A stretch of 64,000 nt of DNA from an uncultured Pseudomonadota bacterium. GTDB lineage: Bacteria; Myxococcota_A; UBA796; SXON01. Positions within the stretch are counted from its first letter, which is position 1, and each line of letters begins with the position of its first letter. Positions 1 to 7,927 of the stretch are shown here, piece after piece. Location: positions 1-64,000 of the forward strand of contig CAISIK010000192.1 of NCBI GenBank assembly GCA_903885375.1, in the 5' to 3' direction. Under the pieces are notes generated by a model. That model ran no database searches. It was not told where the DNA came from and saw nothing but the letters and a program-made list of their open reading frames with translations. The position numbers and the translations under genes are program-made.

Positions 1-436
1 CGGGGCGCGGCGCGGCGCGCGGCGCCGGCTCGGGCACCGGCCGGCTCGCCACGGGCGGGCGAGGCAACGCCGGAGGGCGGACGCCCGGCAGGTCGCTCCA
101 GCCTGAGCCGACGTCGGAGGCGTGGAGCAGGCTCTGCGCGAGGAAGCAGGCGGCCTCGCGAGCGCTGCGGGTGCGCGGTGGCGCGATGGTGGCCTCGCGC
201 CAGCGCCCGTCGGCGCCGTGGGCGCGGATTCGCCAGCGGGCCCCTTCGTCGAGGAGCTGGATGGCGGGTGTGGCGGTGCGCGGGGCGGGCTGGAGCCCGG
301 CGAGGGCGAGCGCGCCCTCCCAGCGCGTTGCGGGCTCGCCGGCCGGCAGCGCCACGAGCACGGGAGCGGCGTGCGCCTGGGTGGCGAGGAGCAGGACGGC
401 GACGGCGGCAAGAAAACGACGGACCTGCGACGGCAC
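1..436 (-). CDS. Exported protein of unknown function, 3' end outside window
   Basis: Read on the minus strand from a GTG, the frame stays open for 145 codons and runs off the left edge, so only the N-terminal part is visible. It begins with a typical Sec signal peptide: a basic start (PSQVRR), a hydrophobic core (FLAAVAVLLLATQ) and a probable cleavage after AHA near residue 22. The mature part is rich in Ala, Pro and Arg and includes the stretch SAREAACFLAQSLL. I recognise no family. The GTG was chosen because it lies just ahead of the signal peptide; no clear Shine-Dalgarno sequence precedes it. The overlapping plus-strand frames lack such features and look like GC-driven shadows. The gene is divergent from the next lipoprotein gene. 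A periplasmic or surface location is inferred from the signal only. Confidence 0.6.
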   Translation of the reverse strand, partial: MPSQVRRFLAAVAVLLLATQAHAAPVLVALPAGEPATRWEGALALAGLQPAPRTATPAIQLLDEGARWRIRAHGADGRWREATIAPPRTRSAREAACFLAQSLLHASDVGSGWSDLPGVRPPALPRPPVASRPVPEPAPRAAPRP

Positions 437-541
437 GGGGCGTGCATAGCCCACGCGTGACGGATGCGGCTCGGAAGCGCAACGACGGGGGATAGTTCCC
501 GCCCCCGCCGGTCACCAACAGACGAACCCCGGACGCTTTCC

Positions 542-1759
542 ATGCTCTCCCTGCTCGTCTCCCTCCTCGCTCTCGGCTGCGCCTCCACGAAGATCGAAAC
601 CGACTCCGGGTCGGGCCCCACCGACACTGGCACCGACACCGGCACCGACGACTCCGGCTCCGGCCTCGTGGACGCCGACGGCGACGGGTACCTCGACACC
701 GTGGACTGCAACGACGACGACCCCGCCATCCACCCCGGCGCCGCCGACCCCGCGGGCGATGGCATCGACCAGGACTGTGATGGCGGCGACGACACGACGG
801 GCCCCGTCGATGGGGACGCCGACGGCTACCTCGACACGGTGGACTGCGACGACGCCGACGCCGACGTGAACCCCGGTGCCACCGACATCCCCGACGACGG
901 CATCGACCAGGACTGCAGCGGCGCCGACGCGACGGTGACGGTCGATGATGCCGATGGCGACGGCTTTCCCGAGGCGGTGGACTGCAACGACGCCGACTCC
1001 ACCGTTCACCCCGGCGCCGCCGACCCCGCGGGCGACGGCGTGGACCAGGACTGCGACGGCGCGGACGACGCTGTCGGCGCCGACGAGGATGGGGATGGCC
1101 ACGCCTCGGAGGCCTTCGCGGGCGATGACTGCGACGACACCGATCCCTCCGTGCACCCCGGCGCGGTCGAGACCCGCGGCGACGACGTGGACGGGGACTG
1201 CGACGGCGCCGACTTCGGCGTGGACCTGCTCGTGGAGGGCGACCTCGTGATCAGCGAGATCATGTACGACCCCGATCAGGTGAGCGACAGCGACGGCGAG
1301 TGGTTCGAGGTCTACAACACCACGGGGCACAGCGTGAACCTCGAGGGCCTGATGGCGGCGGACGACGGCGCCTTCGACGCCGCGGACATCTTCACCGTGT
1401 CCGGCGTGCTCCTCGCCGACGTGGGTGGGCGCCTCGTCTTCACCGCCAACGGCGACACCCTGGCGAACGGCGGCATCACCGCCGACTACGACTACGCTGC
1501 CGGCGGCGTGAGTTTCAACAACTCCGGCGACGAGCTGCTGCTGGGGGTGACGGTGGGCGGCGCGGTCGATGTCATCGACGGCGTGTCCTTCGTGGAGGCC
1601 TCGGGCTGGCCGGCCGCCAAGGGCGCCAGCATCGAGCTGAACGACCGCAAGGTGACCAGCTCCGACAACGACTCCGCCGCCAACTGGTGCATGGCCACCA
1701 GCCGGGCCGGGTCGAACTCGGACATGGGCTCGCCGGGCGCAGTCTCCAGCGGCTGCTGA
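542..1759 (+). CDS. Lipoprotein with MopE-like calcium repeats and a lamin-tail domain
   Basis: Predicted 405-residue lipoprotein. The ATG was chosen because it begins a lipoprotein signal ending in LLALGC, with Cys13 as the lipidated residue; an in-frame ATG 26 codons upstream would put an arginine-rich leader before it. Residues about 43-215 hold four Asp-rich units of the type DADGDGYLDTVDCNDDD followed by a DGIDQDCDG motif, as in MopE/thrombospondin-type-3 calcium-binding repeats; each unit carries a pair of cysteines. From about residue 225 comes a lamin-tail domain (LTD), recognisable from VISEIMYDP and GEWFEVYN. Such surface proteins are common in Myxococcota and often bind calcium. 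The function is probably structural or adhesive at the cell surface; this is inference. It converges on flhB across a strong hairpin. Confidence 0.85.
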   Translation: MLSLLVSLLALGCASTKIETDSGSGPTDTGTDTGTDDSGSGLVDADGDGYLDTVDCNDDDPAIHPGAADPAGDGIDQDCDGGDDTTGPVDGDADGYLDTVDCDDADADVNPGATDIPDDGIDQDCSGADATVTVDDADGDGFPEAVDCNDADSTVHPGAADPAGDGVDQDCDGADDAVGADEDGDGHASEAFAGDDCDDTDPSVHPGAVETRGDDVDGDCDGADFGVDLLVEGDLVISEIMYDPDQVSDSDGEWFEVYNTTGHSVNLEGLMAADDGAFDAADIFTVSGVLLADVGGRLVFTANGDTLANGGITADYDYAAGGVSFNNSGDELLLGVTVGGAVDVIDGVSFVEASGWPAAKGASIELNDRKVTSSDNDSAANWCMATSRAGSNSDMGSPGAVSSGC

Positions 1760-1784
1760 GTGGATAGCGCCGCCCAGCGCGCCG

Positions 1785-1834
1785 CAACGCGCCCCTGCCC
1801 TGTCGAACCCCAGCGGACGGGCAGACGCGCGTTG
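1785..1834. terminator. Long imperfect hairpin between convergent genes
   Basis: CAACGCGC pairs with GCGCGTTG eight bases on each side, then after a two-base internal loop CTGCCC pairs with GGGCAG, then GTC with GAC, leaving an 11-base loop. It lies between the stop of the MopE-like lipoprotein gene and the stop of flhB. No run of T follows in either direction. A bidirectional terminator is the simplest reading, inferred from position and structure. Confidence 0.5.
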
Positions 1835-1854
1835 CCCCCACCACGTTCGCAAGC

Positions 1855-2940
1855 TCAGCGCAGCCGCATCGCCCCGCGGGCCTGGGCCCGGCGGCGGTAC
1901 ACGATGGCGAGGAGCTGGGCCACGGCGCCGTAGAACTCGGCGGGGATGGGCAGGCCCAGCTTGGCGCGGGCGTACAGGCCGCGGGCCAGGGGACGGTTCT
2001 CGATGATCGGGATTTCGTGCCGCGTGGCTTCGGCGCGGATCTTGAGCGCGATGAGGTCGAGGCCGCGGGCCACCACCACGGGGGCGCGCCCTTCCTCCTT
2101 CCGGTAGCGCAGCGCCACGGCGTAGTGCGTGGGGTTCACCACCACCACGTCGGCCTCCTTCACGCGCGTGAGCATCTGGCCCATCGCGATCTGCCGCGCG
2201 ATCTGCTTGCGCTTGCCCTTGATCTTCGGGTCGCCTTCCTGCTCCTTGTGCTCCTTTCGCGCCTCCTCCTTCGTCATCATCATTTCCTGCTGCAGACGCC
2301 ACCATTGCCAGCCATAGTCGGCGGCGCCGATGGCAAGCCCCACCGGGATGACCCGCTGCAGGAAGGCGGTCACCAGCTCCACGAGGTAGGCAGCCTGGGC
2401 ACGGGCGCCGAGCGAAGCGAGGATGGGGAGCGCGTCGAGGTGCGCCGACACCGCGCTCCAGGCGGCCCAGCCGATGGCCGAGCCCACGAGCAGGCTCTTC
2501 GCGAGCTGGATCCACGGCTGGGAGCTCATGAACTGGCTCTGGAAGTTGGTGAGCGGATCGAGCCGCTCCCACTTCGGTTCCAGGGCACCCACCGCCATGT
2601 TGAAGTTGTTCAGCAGGAGCCCGGCGAGCGCCGAGGTGAAGCTGCCAGCGGTGAGCACGATGAGGAGCGGCGGGCCCACGTTCAGGAAGATCGCGGCGGT
2701 GATCAGGTGCACGTCGGAGCTGGTGAGCTCGGAGTCCGAGAGGTGCTGCCGGAGCGCGTCGAATACGGCGTGGAAGGCATCGCCGAAGCTCGCCGTCGTC
2801 AGGAGGAGCGCGGTACCGCCGGCGGCGAGGCCGATGCCGGCGAGGAGCTCCTTGCTCTGCGCAACCTTGCCCTCGTCCCGGAATTGTTGGATCTTCCGTT
2901 CACTTGGGGCTTCTGTTTTTTCGGCATCACTTTCAGCCAC
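1855..2940 (-). CDS. flhB: Flagellar export switch protein FlhB
   Basis: 361 residues, normal for FlhB. Four hydrophobic segments precede a cytoplasmic domain. The autocleavage motif NPTH sits at residues 269-272, as in the classical protein, in the context VVVVNPTHYAVALRY. The N-terminus (ESDAEKTEAPSERK) is typical. FlhB is the inner-membrane gate component that switches the flagellar type III apparatus from rod/hook to filament substrates. It is the last gene of the cluster; its start overlaps the end of fliR by 8 bases, implying translational coupling. flhA, which usually accompanies flhB, does not follow it and must lie elsewhere. Confidence 0.97.
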   Translation of the reverse strand: MAESDAEKTEAPSERKIQQFRDEGKVAQSKELLAGIGLAAGGTALLLTTASFGDAFHAVFDALRQHLSDSELTSSDVHLITAAIFLNVGPPLLIVLTAGSFTSALAGLLLNNFNMAVGALEPKWERLDPLTNFQSQFMSSQPWIQLAKSLLVGSAIGWAAWSAVSAHLDALPILASLGARAQAAYLVELVTAFLQRVIPVGLAIGAADYGWQWWRLQQEMMMTKEEARKEHKEQEGDPKIKGKRKQIARQIAMGQMLTRVKEADVVVVNPTHYAVALRYRKEEGRAPVVVARGLDLIALKIRAEATRHEIPIIENRPLARGLYARAKLGLPIPAEFYGAVAQLLAIVYRRRAQARGAMRLR

Positions 2941-3709
2941 CGCCCATGGCCTCCACGATGCGGGCCACCGGCGCCCAGACGCCCTGGAGCGCCGTGGCTT
3001 CGACCTGCAGCATCACCGGGAGGGTGAGGCCGAGAACGAGCAGCCCGAGGCCGATGGTCACGAGGGGACCGATGGAGAAGAAGAGCTGGAGACCCGGCGC
3101 CATGCGCCCGAGGACCATCAGCGAGAGGTTCACCACCAGCGTGAAGAAGATCATCGGGCCGGCGAGCTGGGCGCCCAGGGCGATCACGCTGGCGGCCACA
3201 TCGAAGAGCACCGGGCCGGCCGCGAGCGGCGCCATCACCATCCCCGGGGGCACCGTCAGGAGCGAGGCGCCGAGGGCCCGAACGCAGCCGAGGTGCATGT
3301 CGAGCCCGAAGAAGAGCCCGGTCGCGAGCACCTGCGCGAGCGCGCCGAGCGTGCTGCCGTGCGTGCCCGTCATCGGGTCGAGCATCTGGGCCATCGTGAG
3401 GCCGATCTTGTTGCTGATGAGCTCGGAGGCCATGGCCACGGCGCCCGTGAACAGGGCCACCGCAAAGCCCATCGCCACCCCCATCGCCACCTCGCCGAGC
3501 GAGCAGACCACAAGGTCCGGCACGGTGGCCGGCACGTGGGCGCGCGTGGCGGTCGGGTACAGGATGGCGGCCAGCGGCAGGGCCACGGCCATGCGCACCA
3601 TCTTCGGCACGCCCTGGTTTCCGGTGACGGGCAGCGCCATCAGCATGGCGGCCATGCGCGAGAAGACGAGGAACCCCACCACCAGGGGAGTGAGGTCCAT
3701 CGCGTTCAT
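2933..3709 (-). CDS. fliR: Flagellar export gate protein FliR
   Basis: 258 residues with about six membrane-spanning stretches, matching FliR of the type III export gate, where it assembles with FliP and FliQ in the MS ring. Recognisable features are an N-terminal hydrophobic helix (LTPLVVGFLVFSRMAAMLMALP) and the conserved region around SELISNKIGLTMAQMLDP. It overlaps fliQ by four bases at its start and flhB at its end. The gene order fliP-fliQ-fliR-flhB is the standard one. No unusual features. Confidence 0.96.
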   Translation of the reverse strand: MNAMDLTPLVVGFLVFSRMAAMLMALPVTGNQGVPKMVRMAVALPLAAILYPTATRAHVPATVPDLVVCSLGEVAMGVAMGFAVALFTGAVAMASELISNKIGLTMAQMLDPMTGTHGSTLGALAQVLATGLFFGLDMHLGCVRALGASLLTVPPGMVMAPLAAGPVLFDVAASVIALGAQLAGPMIFFTLVVNLSLMVLGRMAPGLQLFFSIGPLVTIGLGLLVLGLTLPVMLQVEATALQGVWAPVARIVEAMGGG

Positions 3710-3993
3710 CCGGGGTTCGCCTCGCCGGACACGGCGGTCGGGGCCCGGTCGAACGAGCGGGTGGCGTAGGCCACCGTCTGCTCGAGCATCCAGCCGCCAC
3801 CCACCGCGAGCACGCCGAGCACGGCCACGAACTTGGGCAGGAAGCTCAGCGTCTGCTCGTGCACCTGGGTGACCGCCTGCAGGAGCGACACGATGGAGCC
3901 GACCACGAGCGACACCACCAGCACCGGCGCTGCGAGCAGGAGCGCCATGCGCATGGCCTCCTGGCCGATCCGCATCACCTCGCTCGGCGTCAT
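3706..3993 (-). CDS. fliQ: Flagellar export gate protein FliQ
   Basis: 95 residues with two transmembrane helices, the normal size for FliQ. The start MTPSEVMRIGQEAMRMALL and the central VGSIVSLLQAVTQVHEQTLSFLPK are diagnostic; the latter is the most conserved part of the family. FliQ wraps the FliP-FliR helix of the export gate. The ATG was chosen because it begins the conserved N-terminal helix and overlaps the fliP stop by four bases, the pattern used throughout this cluster. Confidence 0.96.
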   Translation of the reverse strand: MTPSEVMRIGQEAMRMALLLAAPVLVVSLVVGSIVSLLQAVTQVHEQTLSFLPKFVAVLGVLAVGGGWMLEQTVAYATRSFDRAPTAVSGEANPG

Positions 3994-4736
3994 CGGACCA
4001 CCCCCGCCGCGAGGTCGCGGACGATGAGCGCCCAGCCGTCCATCAGCACGAACACGATGATCTTGAAGGGCAAGGACACCACCACCGGGGGCAGCATCAT
4101 CATGCCCATGCCGACGAGCACGCTCGACACCACGAGGTCGATGACCAGGAAGGGGACGAAGACGTAGATGGTGGTGATGAAGGCGCTCTTGAGCTCGCTG
4201 AGCACGAAGGCGCTCACCACTGCCGGCGTCGGCACATCGTCGAGGGTCTGCGGCGTGGGAATCCGCGCCACCTCGAGGATGACGCCCATGTCGCTGCGGC
4301 GGGTGTTCGCGAACATGAAGCCGCGCATCGGGTCGAGCGTGTCGTGCATGGCCACCTCGGCGGTGGTCTGGCCCGACAGGTATGGCGACATGCCGCCCTC
4401 CCAGGCCTTCGTGAGCGTGGGCTGCATCACCACGAGCGAGAGGAAGAGCGAGAGGCCGACGATGACCTGGTTCGGCGGCGACTGCTGCAGGCCGAGCGCC
4501 TGGCGGAGCATCGAGAGCACCACCACGAAGCGCACGAAGGGGGTCATCACCACCAGCATCGCGGGGATGAACGACATCCCGGAGAGCATGAGGAGGAGGC
4601 GAACCGCGCTCGAAGCGGGCGTCTGGTTCACCCCTTCCGCGAGCTCGGCCACCAGGGCCGCGCCGGGCTCGGCGACGGTGACGGCCGCGCCCACCTCGGC
4701 CGCGTGGGCCATCGCGGTGAGCAGGAGCGGGATCAT
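3990..4736 (-). CDS. fliP: Flagellar export gate protein FliP
   Basis: 248 residues. A cleavable signal peptide (IPLLLTAMAHAAE), usual for FliP, precedes the conserved core: SSAVRLLLMLSGMSFIPAMLVV, the QSPPNQVIVGLSLFLS segment and the C-terminal helices around LPPVVVSLPFKIIVFVLMDGW. FliP forms the pentameric ring of the export gate in the inner membrane. It overlaps both fliO and fliQ by four bases, so the run fliO-fliP-fliQ-fliR-flhB appears to be translated as one coupled unit. Confidence 0.97.
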   Translation of the reverse strand: MIPLLLTAMAHAAEVGAAVTVAEPGAALVAELAEGVNQTPASSAVRLLLMLSGMSFIPAMLVVMTPFVRFVVVLSMLRQALGLQQSPPNQVIVGLSLFLSLVVMQPTLTKAWEGGMSPYLSGQTTAEVAMHDTLDPMRGFMFANTRRSDMGVILEVARIPTPQTLDDVPTPAVVSAFVLSELKSAFITTIYVFVPFLVIDLVVSSVLVGMGMMMLPPVVVSLPFKIIVFVLMDGWALIVRDLAAGVVR

Positions 4737-6091
4737 CGGCCACCCACCGCGGCGGTGATGGCTTCGAAGCGGCGCTTCAGGCCGTCGGCGCGGGTGGGGC
4801 CGTTGCCGTTGACCACGGCGCGCTCGGGCTCGGCCTGCGCGTTGCGGAGGCGGGCGAGCAGCTCGTGGGTGGGGGGCACCTCGGCGGTGGCGGCCGCGCG
4901 CTCTTCCGCGAGGCGAAGGCGGGGGCCCGCGGTCGGGGCGACGAGGCTCGGGTCGCGGAGCGCGGGCCCCACGAACTGGCGGGACGCCATCGGCGCGGGC
5001 TGCGCGGGAACCGCGCCGCCGAGCGAAGGGGCGGTGAACATCGAGCGGGCCGACGGGCGAGCCGCGGGGGACGGGGGAGCCGTCAGGACCGGAGCGGGCG
5101 CCGCGAGCGGCGTCGGGGCGACGACCGCCGCGGCCGGGGCGACCTCCGGTGCCGCAGGTGCCACGGTCACCGCGGGCTTCGCCGGGCGGCGGGCCGCGGT
5201 CGGCAGGGTTTCCTTCACCAGGGCGGAGAGGCCGCTCGGGCGGGCGGCGGGTGCCACCGCCGGTGCGGGGGCCGGCTTGGGGGCCACCGTGCGGAGGCCG
5301 ATGGGCGTGGGCTCGTCGGCCGCGGGCAGGCGGGGGGCCGCCAGGACCACCGGTGCGGGTGTGGCGGCGCGCAGCGGGGGCGCGGCGGGGCCGACCACCT
5401 CGCGCAGCGGCGTTGCGGAGGCCGGCTTGCGCGAGGAGAAGCGGGGGCCGCGGGGCGAGCGCCGGGGGGCGGCCGCGGGCTCGAACTCGGCGAGGAGCTC
5501 GGCGGTGGTTCGGTCGGGTTCCGGCGCGAGGTCTTCCGGGTTGAAGAAGCGGGCGCCTTCGGTGCGGGGCGCGGCCTGCCGCTCCTGGAGCACATCACCG
5601 AGGAGCTGCGCGAACTCGTCCACCGGCGCGAGGGCTGCGGGCGTGGCCGCCGCGGGGGCGTCGTCTTCGCGTTCGGGCGGCAGGGTCACGAAAACCGGCG
5701 TGGCGGCCACGGGGGCGGCGGTTTCGACGAGGCCGAGGTCGTTGAGCAGGTTCAGGGAGCCGTTGGCGCTGCCGAGCAGCAGGCGGCGCGTGCCGCCGGC
5801 GGCGTCGGGGACCTCCACCAGCACCAGCGAGCTCTTGTCGCCGAGCGACTGACGCTGCACCACGCGCATCCCCACGGGGGCGGCGCCGTTGGCACGCTTG
5901 CGGAGCTGCCAGGCGGCGAGGAGTCCGCCGCCGGAGAGCAGCGCCGGCCAGGCCCAGCCGCCGGCGGGCACCGCGCCCGGCTCGGCCGCGGCGGCCTCGA
6001 CCGTGGCGCCCTCGGCGGTGAAGAGGCGGTCGAACTGGCCGACCGGCTCCTCCGCGAAGGCCATGGTGGCCAGCAACAGGAGGGGGCTCAC
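4733..6091 (-). CDS. fliO: FliO with a very long Pro/Ala-rich cytoplasmic tail
   Basis: 452 residues, whereas FliO is usually 100-250. The first 20 residues look like a signal peptide (SPLLLLATMAFAEE). A single transmembrane segment follows at about residues 46-62, then the short FliO fold (RVVQRQSLGDKSSLVLVEV ... RLLLGSANGSLNLL). After about residue 130 the protein becomes a low-complexity region rich in Ala, Pro, Arg and Glu, ending with a more ordinary sequence (ELLARLRNAQAEPERAV). FliO assists FliP ring assembly. Identification rests on the core and on the position between fliN and fliP; the tail is the odd part and its role is unknown. Confidence 0.85.
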   Translation of the reverse strand: MSPLLLLATMAFAEEPVGQFDRLFTAEGATVEAAAAEPGAVPAGGWAWPALLSGGGLLAAWQLRKRANGAAPVGMRVVQRQSLGDKSSLVLVEVPDAAGGTRRLLLGSANGSLNLLNDLGLVETAAPVAATPVFVTLPPEREDDAPAAATPAALAPVDEFAQLLGDVLQERQAAPRTEGARFFNPEDLAPEPDRTTAELLAEFEPAAAPRRSPRGPRFSSRKPASATPLREVVGPAAPPLRAATPAPVVLAAPRLPAADEPTPIGLRTVAPKPAPAPAVAPAARPSGLSALVKETLPTAARRPAKPAVTVAPAAPEVAPAAAVVAPTPLAAPAPVLTAPPSPAARPSARSMFTAPSLGGAVPAQPAPMASRQFVGPALRDPSLVAPTAGPRLRLAEERAAATAEVPPTHELLARLRNAQAEPERAVVNGNGPTRADGLKRRFEAITAAVGGR

Positions 6092-6351
6092 GACGCGCTC
6101 CGCACGGCTTCATCGACCAGCTCGGTGATGCGGAGCGCCATCTTGTCGCCCACCATCACCACTTCGCCGCGGGCCAGCACCTTGCCGCCCACGACCACAT
6201 CGAGCGGGGCGTCGCTGCCGCGGCTCAGGTCCACGACATCGTCGCGGTCGAGCTCGGCGAGCTGGCGAATCGTGAGCCGGGTGCGCCCGAGCTCGACGAT
6301 GACCTCCACGGGGAGGTCGGAGAGGAATCCAATCTGGTTTCGGTCCGACAT
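6088..6351 (-). CDS. fliN: Flagellar motor switch protein FliN
   Basis: 87 residues, one SpoA/SURF domain. The motifs LSDLPVEVIVELGRTRLTI, LDVVVGGKVLARGEVVMVGDK and ALRITEL are typical of FliN, which stacks under FliM in the C-ring. An SD sequence (GGAGG) lies upstream at a good distance. It overlaps fliO by four bases. A sigma-28-like promoter motif lies about 20 bases upstream, so fliN is probably the first gene of a separate transcript covering fliN-O-P-Q-R-flhB. Confidence 0.96.
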   Translation of the reverse strand: MSDRNQIGFLSDLPVEVIVELGRTRLTIRQLAELDRDDVVDLSRGSDAPLDVVVGGKVLARGEVVMVGDKMALRITELVDEAVRSAS

Positions 6352-6371
6352 CGGTACCTCCGATGTCTACT

Positions 6372-6398
6372 GCTTCGGTCACCCTCGCCGGGGCTTTA
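6372..6398 (-). promoter_or_regulatory. FliA (sigma-28)-like promoter motif upstream of fliN
   Basis: On the minus strand TAAA is followed after exactly 15 bases by ACCGAAGC; the FliA consensus is TAAA-N15-GCCGATAA. It sits in the short gap between fliM and fliN, about 20 bases before the fliN start, with a GGAGG ribosome site between. Twenty-seven bases here are nearly identical to the copy before fliF, including the spacer GCCCCGGCGAGGGTG. Transcription from it is inferred. Confidence 0.6.
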
Positions 6399-6406
6399 GC
6401 GTCGAC

Positions 6407-7285
6407 TCATGCAATTGCAGAAATGAGTGCCATCCGCCGCTCCACGCGGAAGCAGCGCACGCCGTCGCAGGCCCCCGGCTCGCCCGCGAACGACGCCTTG
6501 CCGTTCACCACGGCCTGCACCTCGCTCACCGAGCCGAGCGTGAGCTCGTCGCCCACGCGGAGCTTGCGGAGCGCGCCGAGGCTGGACTGCAGGCGGGTGA
6601 GCTCGACCACCAGCTCCACCTCGCAGCCCATCAGTCGTTCGTAGTTCGACTCGCGCCGGCTGGCGGCCTGGGCCAGCGCCGGGGCGTCGGACGCGCTCAC
6701 GAGGCCGCGCAGCATGCTGGCGGGCAGGGCCACGGTGAGCCGACCCATGGGGTCCTCCTCGGGTCCACACTCGAGCACGCAGGCCACCACGCCGCCGCCG
6801 AAGCCGGCGTCGCTCAGACCGAGGCGGTTGCCGGCGGCGGGCCGCCCCACGAGGTGGGGCGCCGGGCGCGAGGGCCAGTGCGACTCGATGGCGCCGTACA
6901 GCTCCTCGGCCATGCGGCTCGCCACGCGCAGCTCCACGTCGGTAGCCGCGCGCTCGTAGGTGAGGCCGATCCCGAGCCCTTGCGGATCGCCGAAGAGGCG
7001 CGCCGTGAGTCGCTCGAGCAGGGGGCCTTCGAAAACGGTGAAGCCCGTGGCCTGGCCCCGATCCACGTAGAATGGGCTCCACGCCGCGCCCTGCTGGATC
7101 TCGACCTCCTCGGTCAGCTCGGCGGGGCTCATCAGGCGCACCTGCACCAGCCGCACGGCGGTGTCGGTGCCCGAGCGCGTGAGCATGCGGGTGCGCAGTC
7201 GGCGCACGGCGTGCCGGAGGCATTCTTCGACCAGCGGCACCGCGGCCTGGAGTTCACGATCCTGCGTGAGCATGGCGGTCGACAT
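6407..7285 (-). CDS. fliM: Flagellar motor switch protein FliM lacking the N-terminal CheY-binding motif
   Basis: 292 residues, about 40 fewer than a usual FliM. The middle domain and the C-terminal SpoA domain are present, the latter with YERLMGCEVELVVELTRL and LRVGDELTLGSVSEVQAVVNGK. The usual beginning, LSQxEIDALL, which binds phosphorylated CheY, is absent: the protein begins STAMLTQDRELQAAVPLV and goes straight into the CheC/FliY-like domain region. The start codon overlaps the fliL stop by one base, so a missed upstream exon-like extension is unlikely. Identification as FliM is firm from order (fliL-fliM-fliN) and domains. Confidence 0.9.
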   Translation of the reverse strand: MSTAMLTQDRELQAAVPLVEECLRHAVRRLRTRMLTRSGTDTAVRLVQVRLMSPAELTEEVEIQQGAAWSPFYVDRGQATGFTVFEGPLLERLTARLFGDPQGLGIGLTYERAATDVELRVASRMAEELYGAIESHWPSRPAPHLVGRPAAGNRLGLSDAGFGGGVVACVLECGPEEDPMGRLTVALPASMLRGLVSASDAPALAQAASRRESNYERLMGCEVELVVELTRLQSSLGALRKLRVGDELTLGSVSEVQAVVNGKASFAGEPGACDGVRCFRVERRMALISAIA

Positions 7286-7899
7286 CAGCTCACCACGAAG
7301 GAGGTCAGGTAGACGGCGTGCACCACCACCGGGTCCGCGACGCCGTTGATCCGGGTCAGGAGCTCGTCCTTCAGCCTCGTCTTGCCGTCGGTGCCCTCGA
7401 GCTCGGTCCAGGTGTAGTCGCTCACCGCGGTGTTGATGCTGTCCCGGAGCCGCGGCGTGAGGCTCTCAAGCGAGCCGGTCGCGGAGGGATCGGCCTCGAG
7501 GGCGACCTCCATCTGCAGGATGCGCCCGCCGCCGCTGCCCCGCAGGTTCACCGTGAAGCGACCGAGCGAGGTGATGCCGGTGGCACCCGTCGCCGAGGCC
7601 GCGGGTGCCGCGGCCGTGGCGCCGTGCTCGGCCGCGGGCTCACCGTGTCCTTCGGCGGCCGGCGCGCCATGTTCCTCGGCCGCCGCCTCTGCGGGCTTGC
7701 CGTGCCCTTCGGTCGGCGCTTCGCCGTGGCCGGCTTCGGCCGAGGCTTCCTCGCCGGCTTCGCCGTGCGTCGACTTCTCGCCGCCGCCCATCATCATGCT
7801 CGCGCCGAATCCCCCGCCGAGGCCGAGCAACAGCACGCCCACCAGCGGGATCGCCGCCTTGAGCTTGCTCGGCGGCGGGGTTTCGAGTTCGTCGTCCAT
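7285..7899 (-). CDS. fliL: Flagellar basal-body-associated protein FliL
   Basis: 204 residues. A short cytoplasmic N-terminus and one transmembrane helix (residues about 15-36) lead into a linker of repeated HGE/HGK/HGA units rich in Ala and Glu (about 40-95), then the FliL periplasmic domain with SLGRFTVNLRGSGGGRILQMEVALE and a C-terminal DPVVVHAVYLTSFVVS. FliL forms a ring around the stator units and supports torque; its fold is related to stomatin/SPFH proteins, which is notable because a true SPFH gene lies in the same cluster. The linker is longer than usual. Confidence 0.92.
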   Translation of the reverse strand: MDDELETPPPSKLKAAIPLVGVLLLGLGGGFGASMMMGGGEKSTHGEAGEEASAEAGHGEAPTEGHGKPAEAAAEEHGAPAAEGHGEPAAEHGATAAAPAASATGATGITSLGRFTVNLRGSGGGRILQMEVALEADPSATGSLESLTPRLRDSINTAVSDYTWTELEGTDGKTRLKDELLTRINGVADPVVVHAVYLTSFVVS

Positions 7900-7927
7900 G
7901 GCAGTACCTCGACGGTGCGGGTGAGGA

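Noticed and set aside
122-495. Overlapping plus-strand frames near the left edge
   Set aside because: No signal peptide, ribosome site or domain; the minus-strand frame here has a clear signal peptide.
512-2572. Long minus-strand open frame across the MopE-like lipoprotein and flhB
   Set aside because: It is antisense to the calcium-repeat gene and out of frame with flhB; composition is Arg/Gly/His-rich shadow sequence with no domain.
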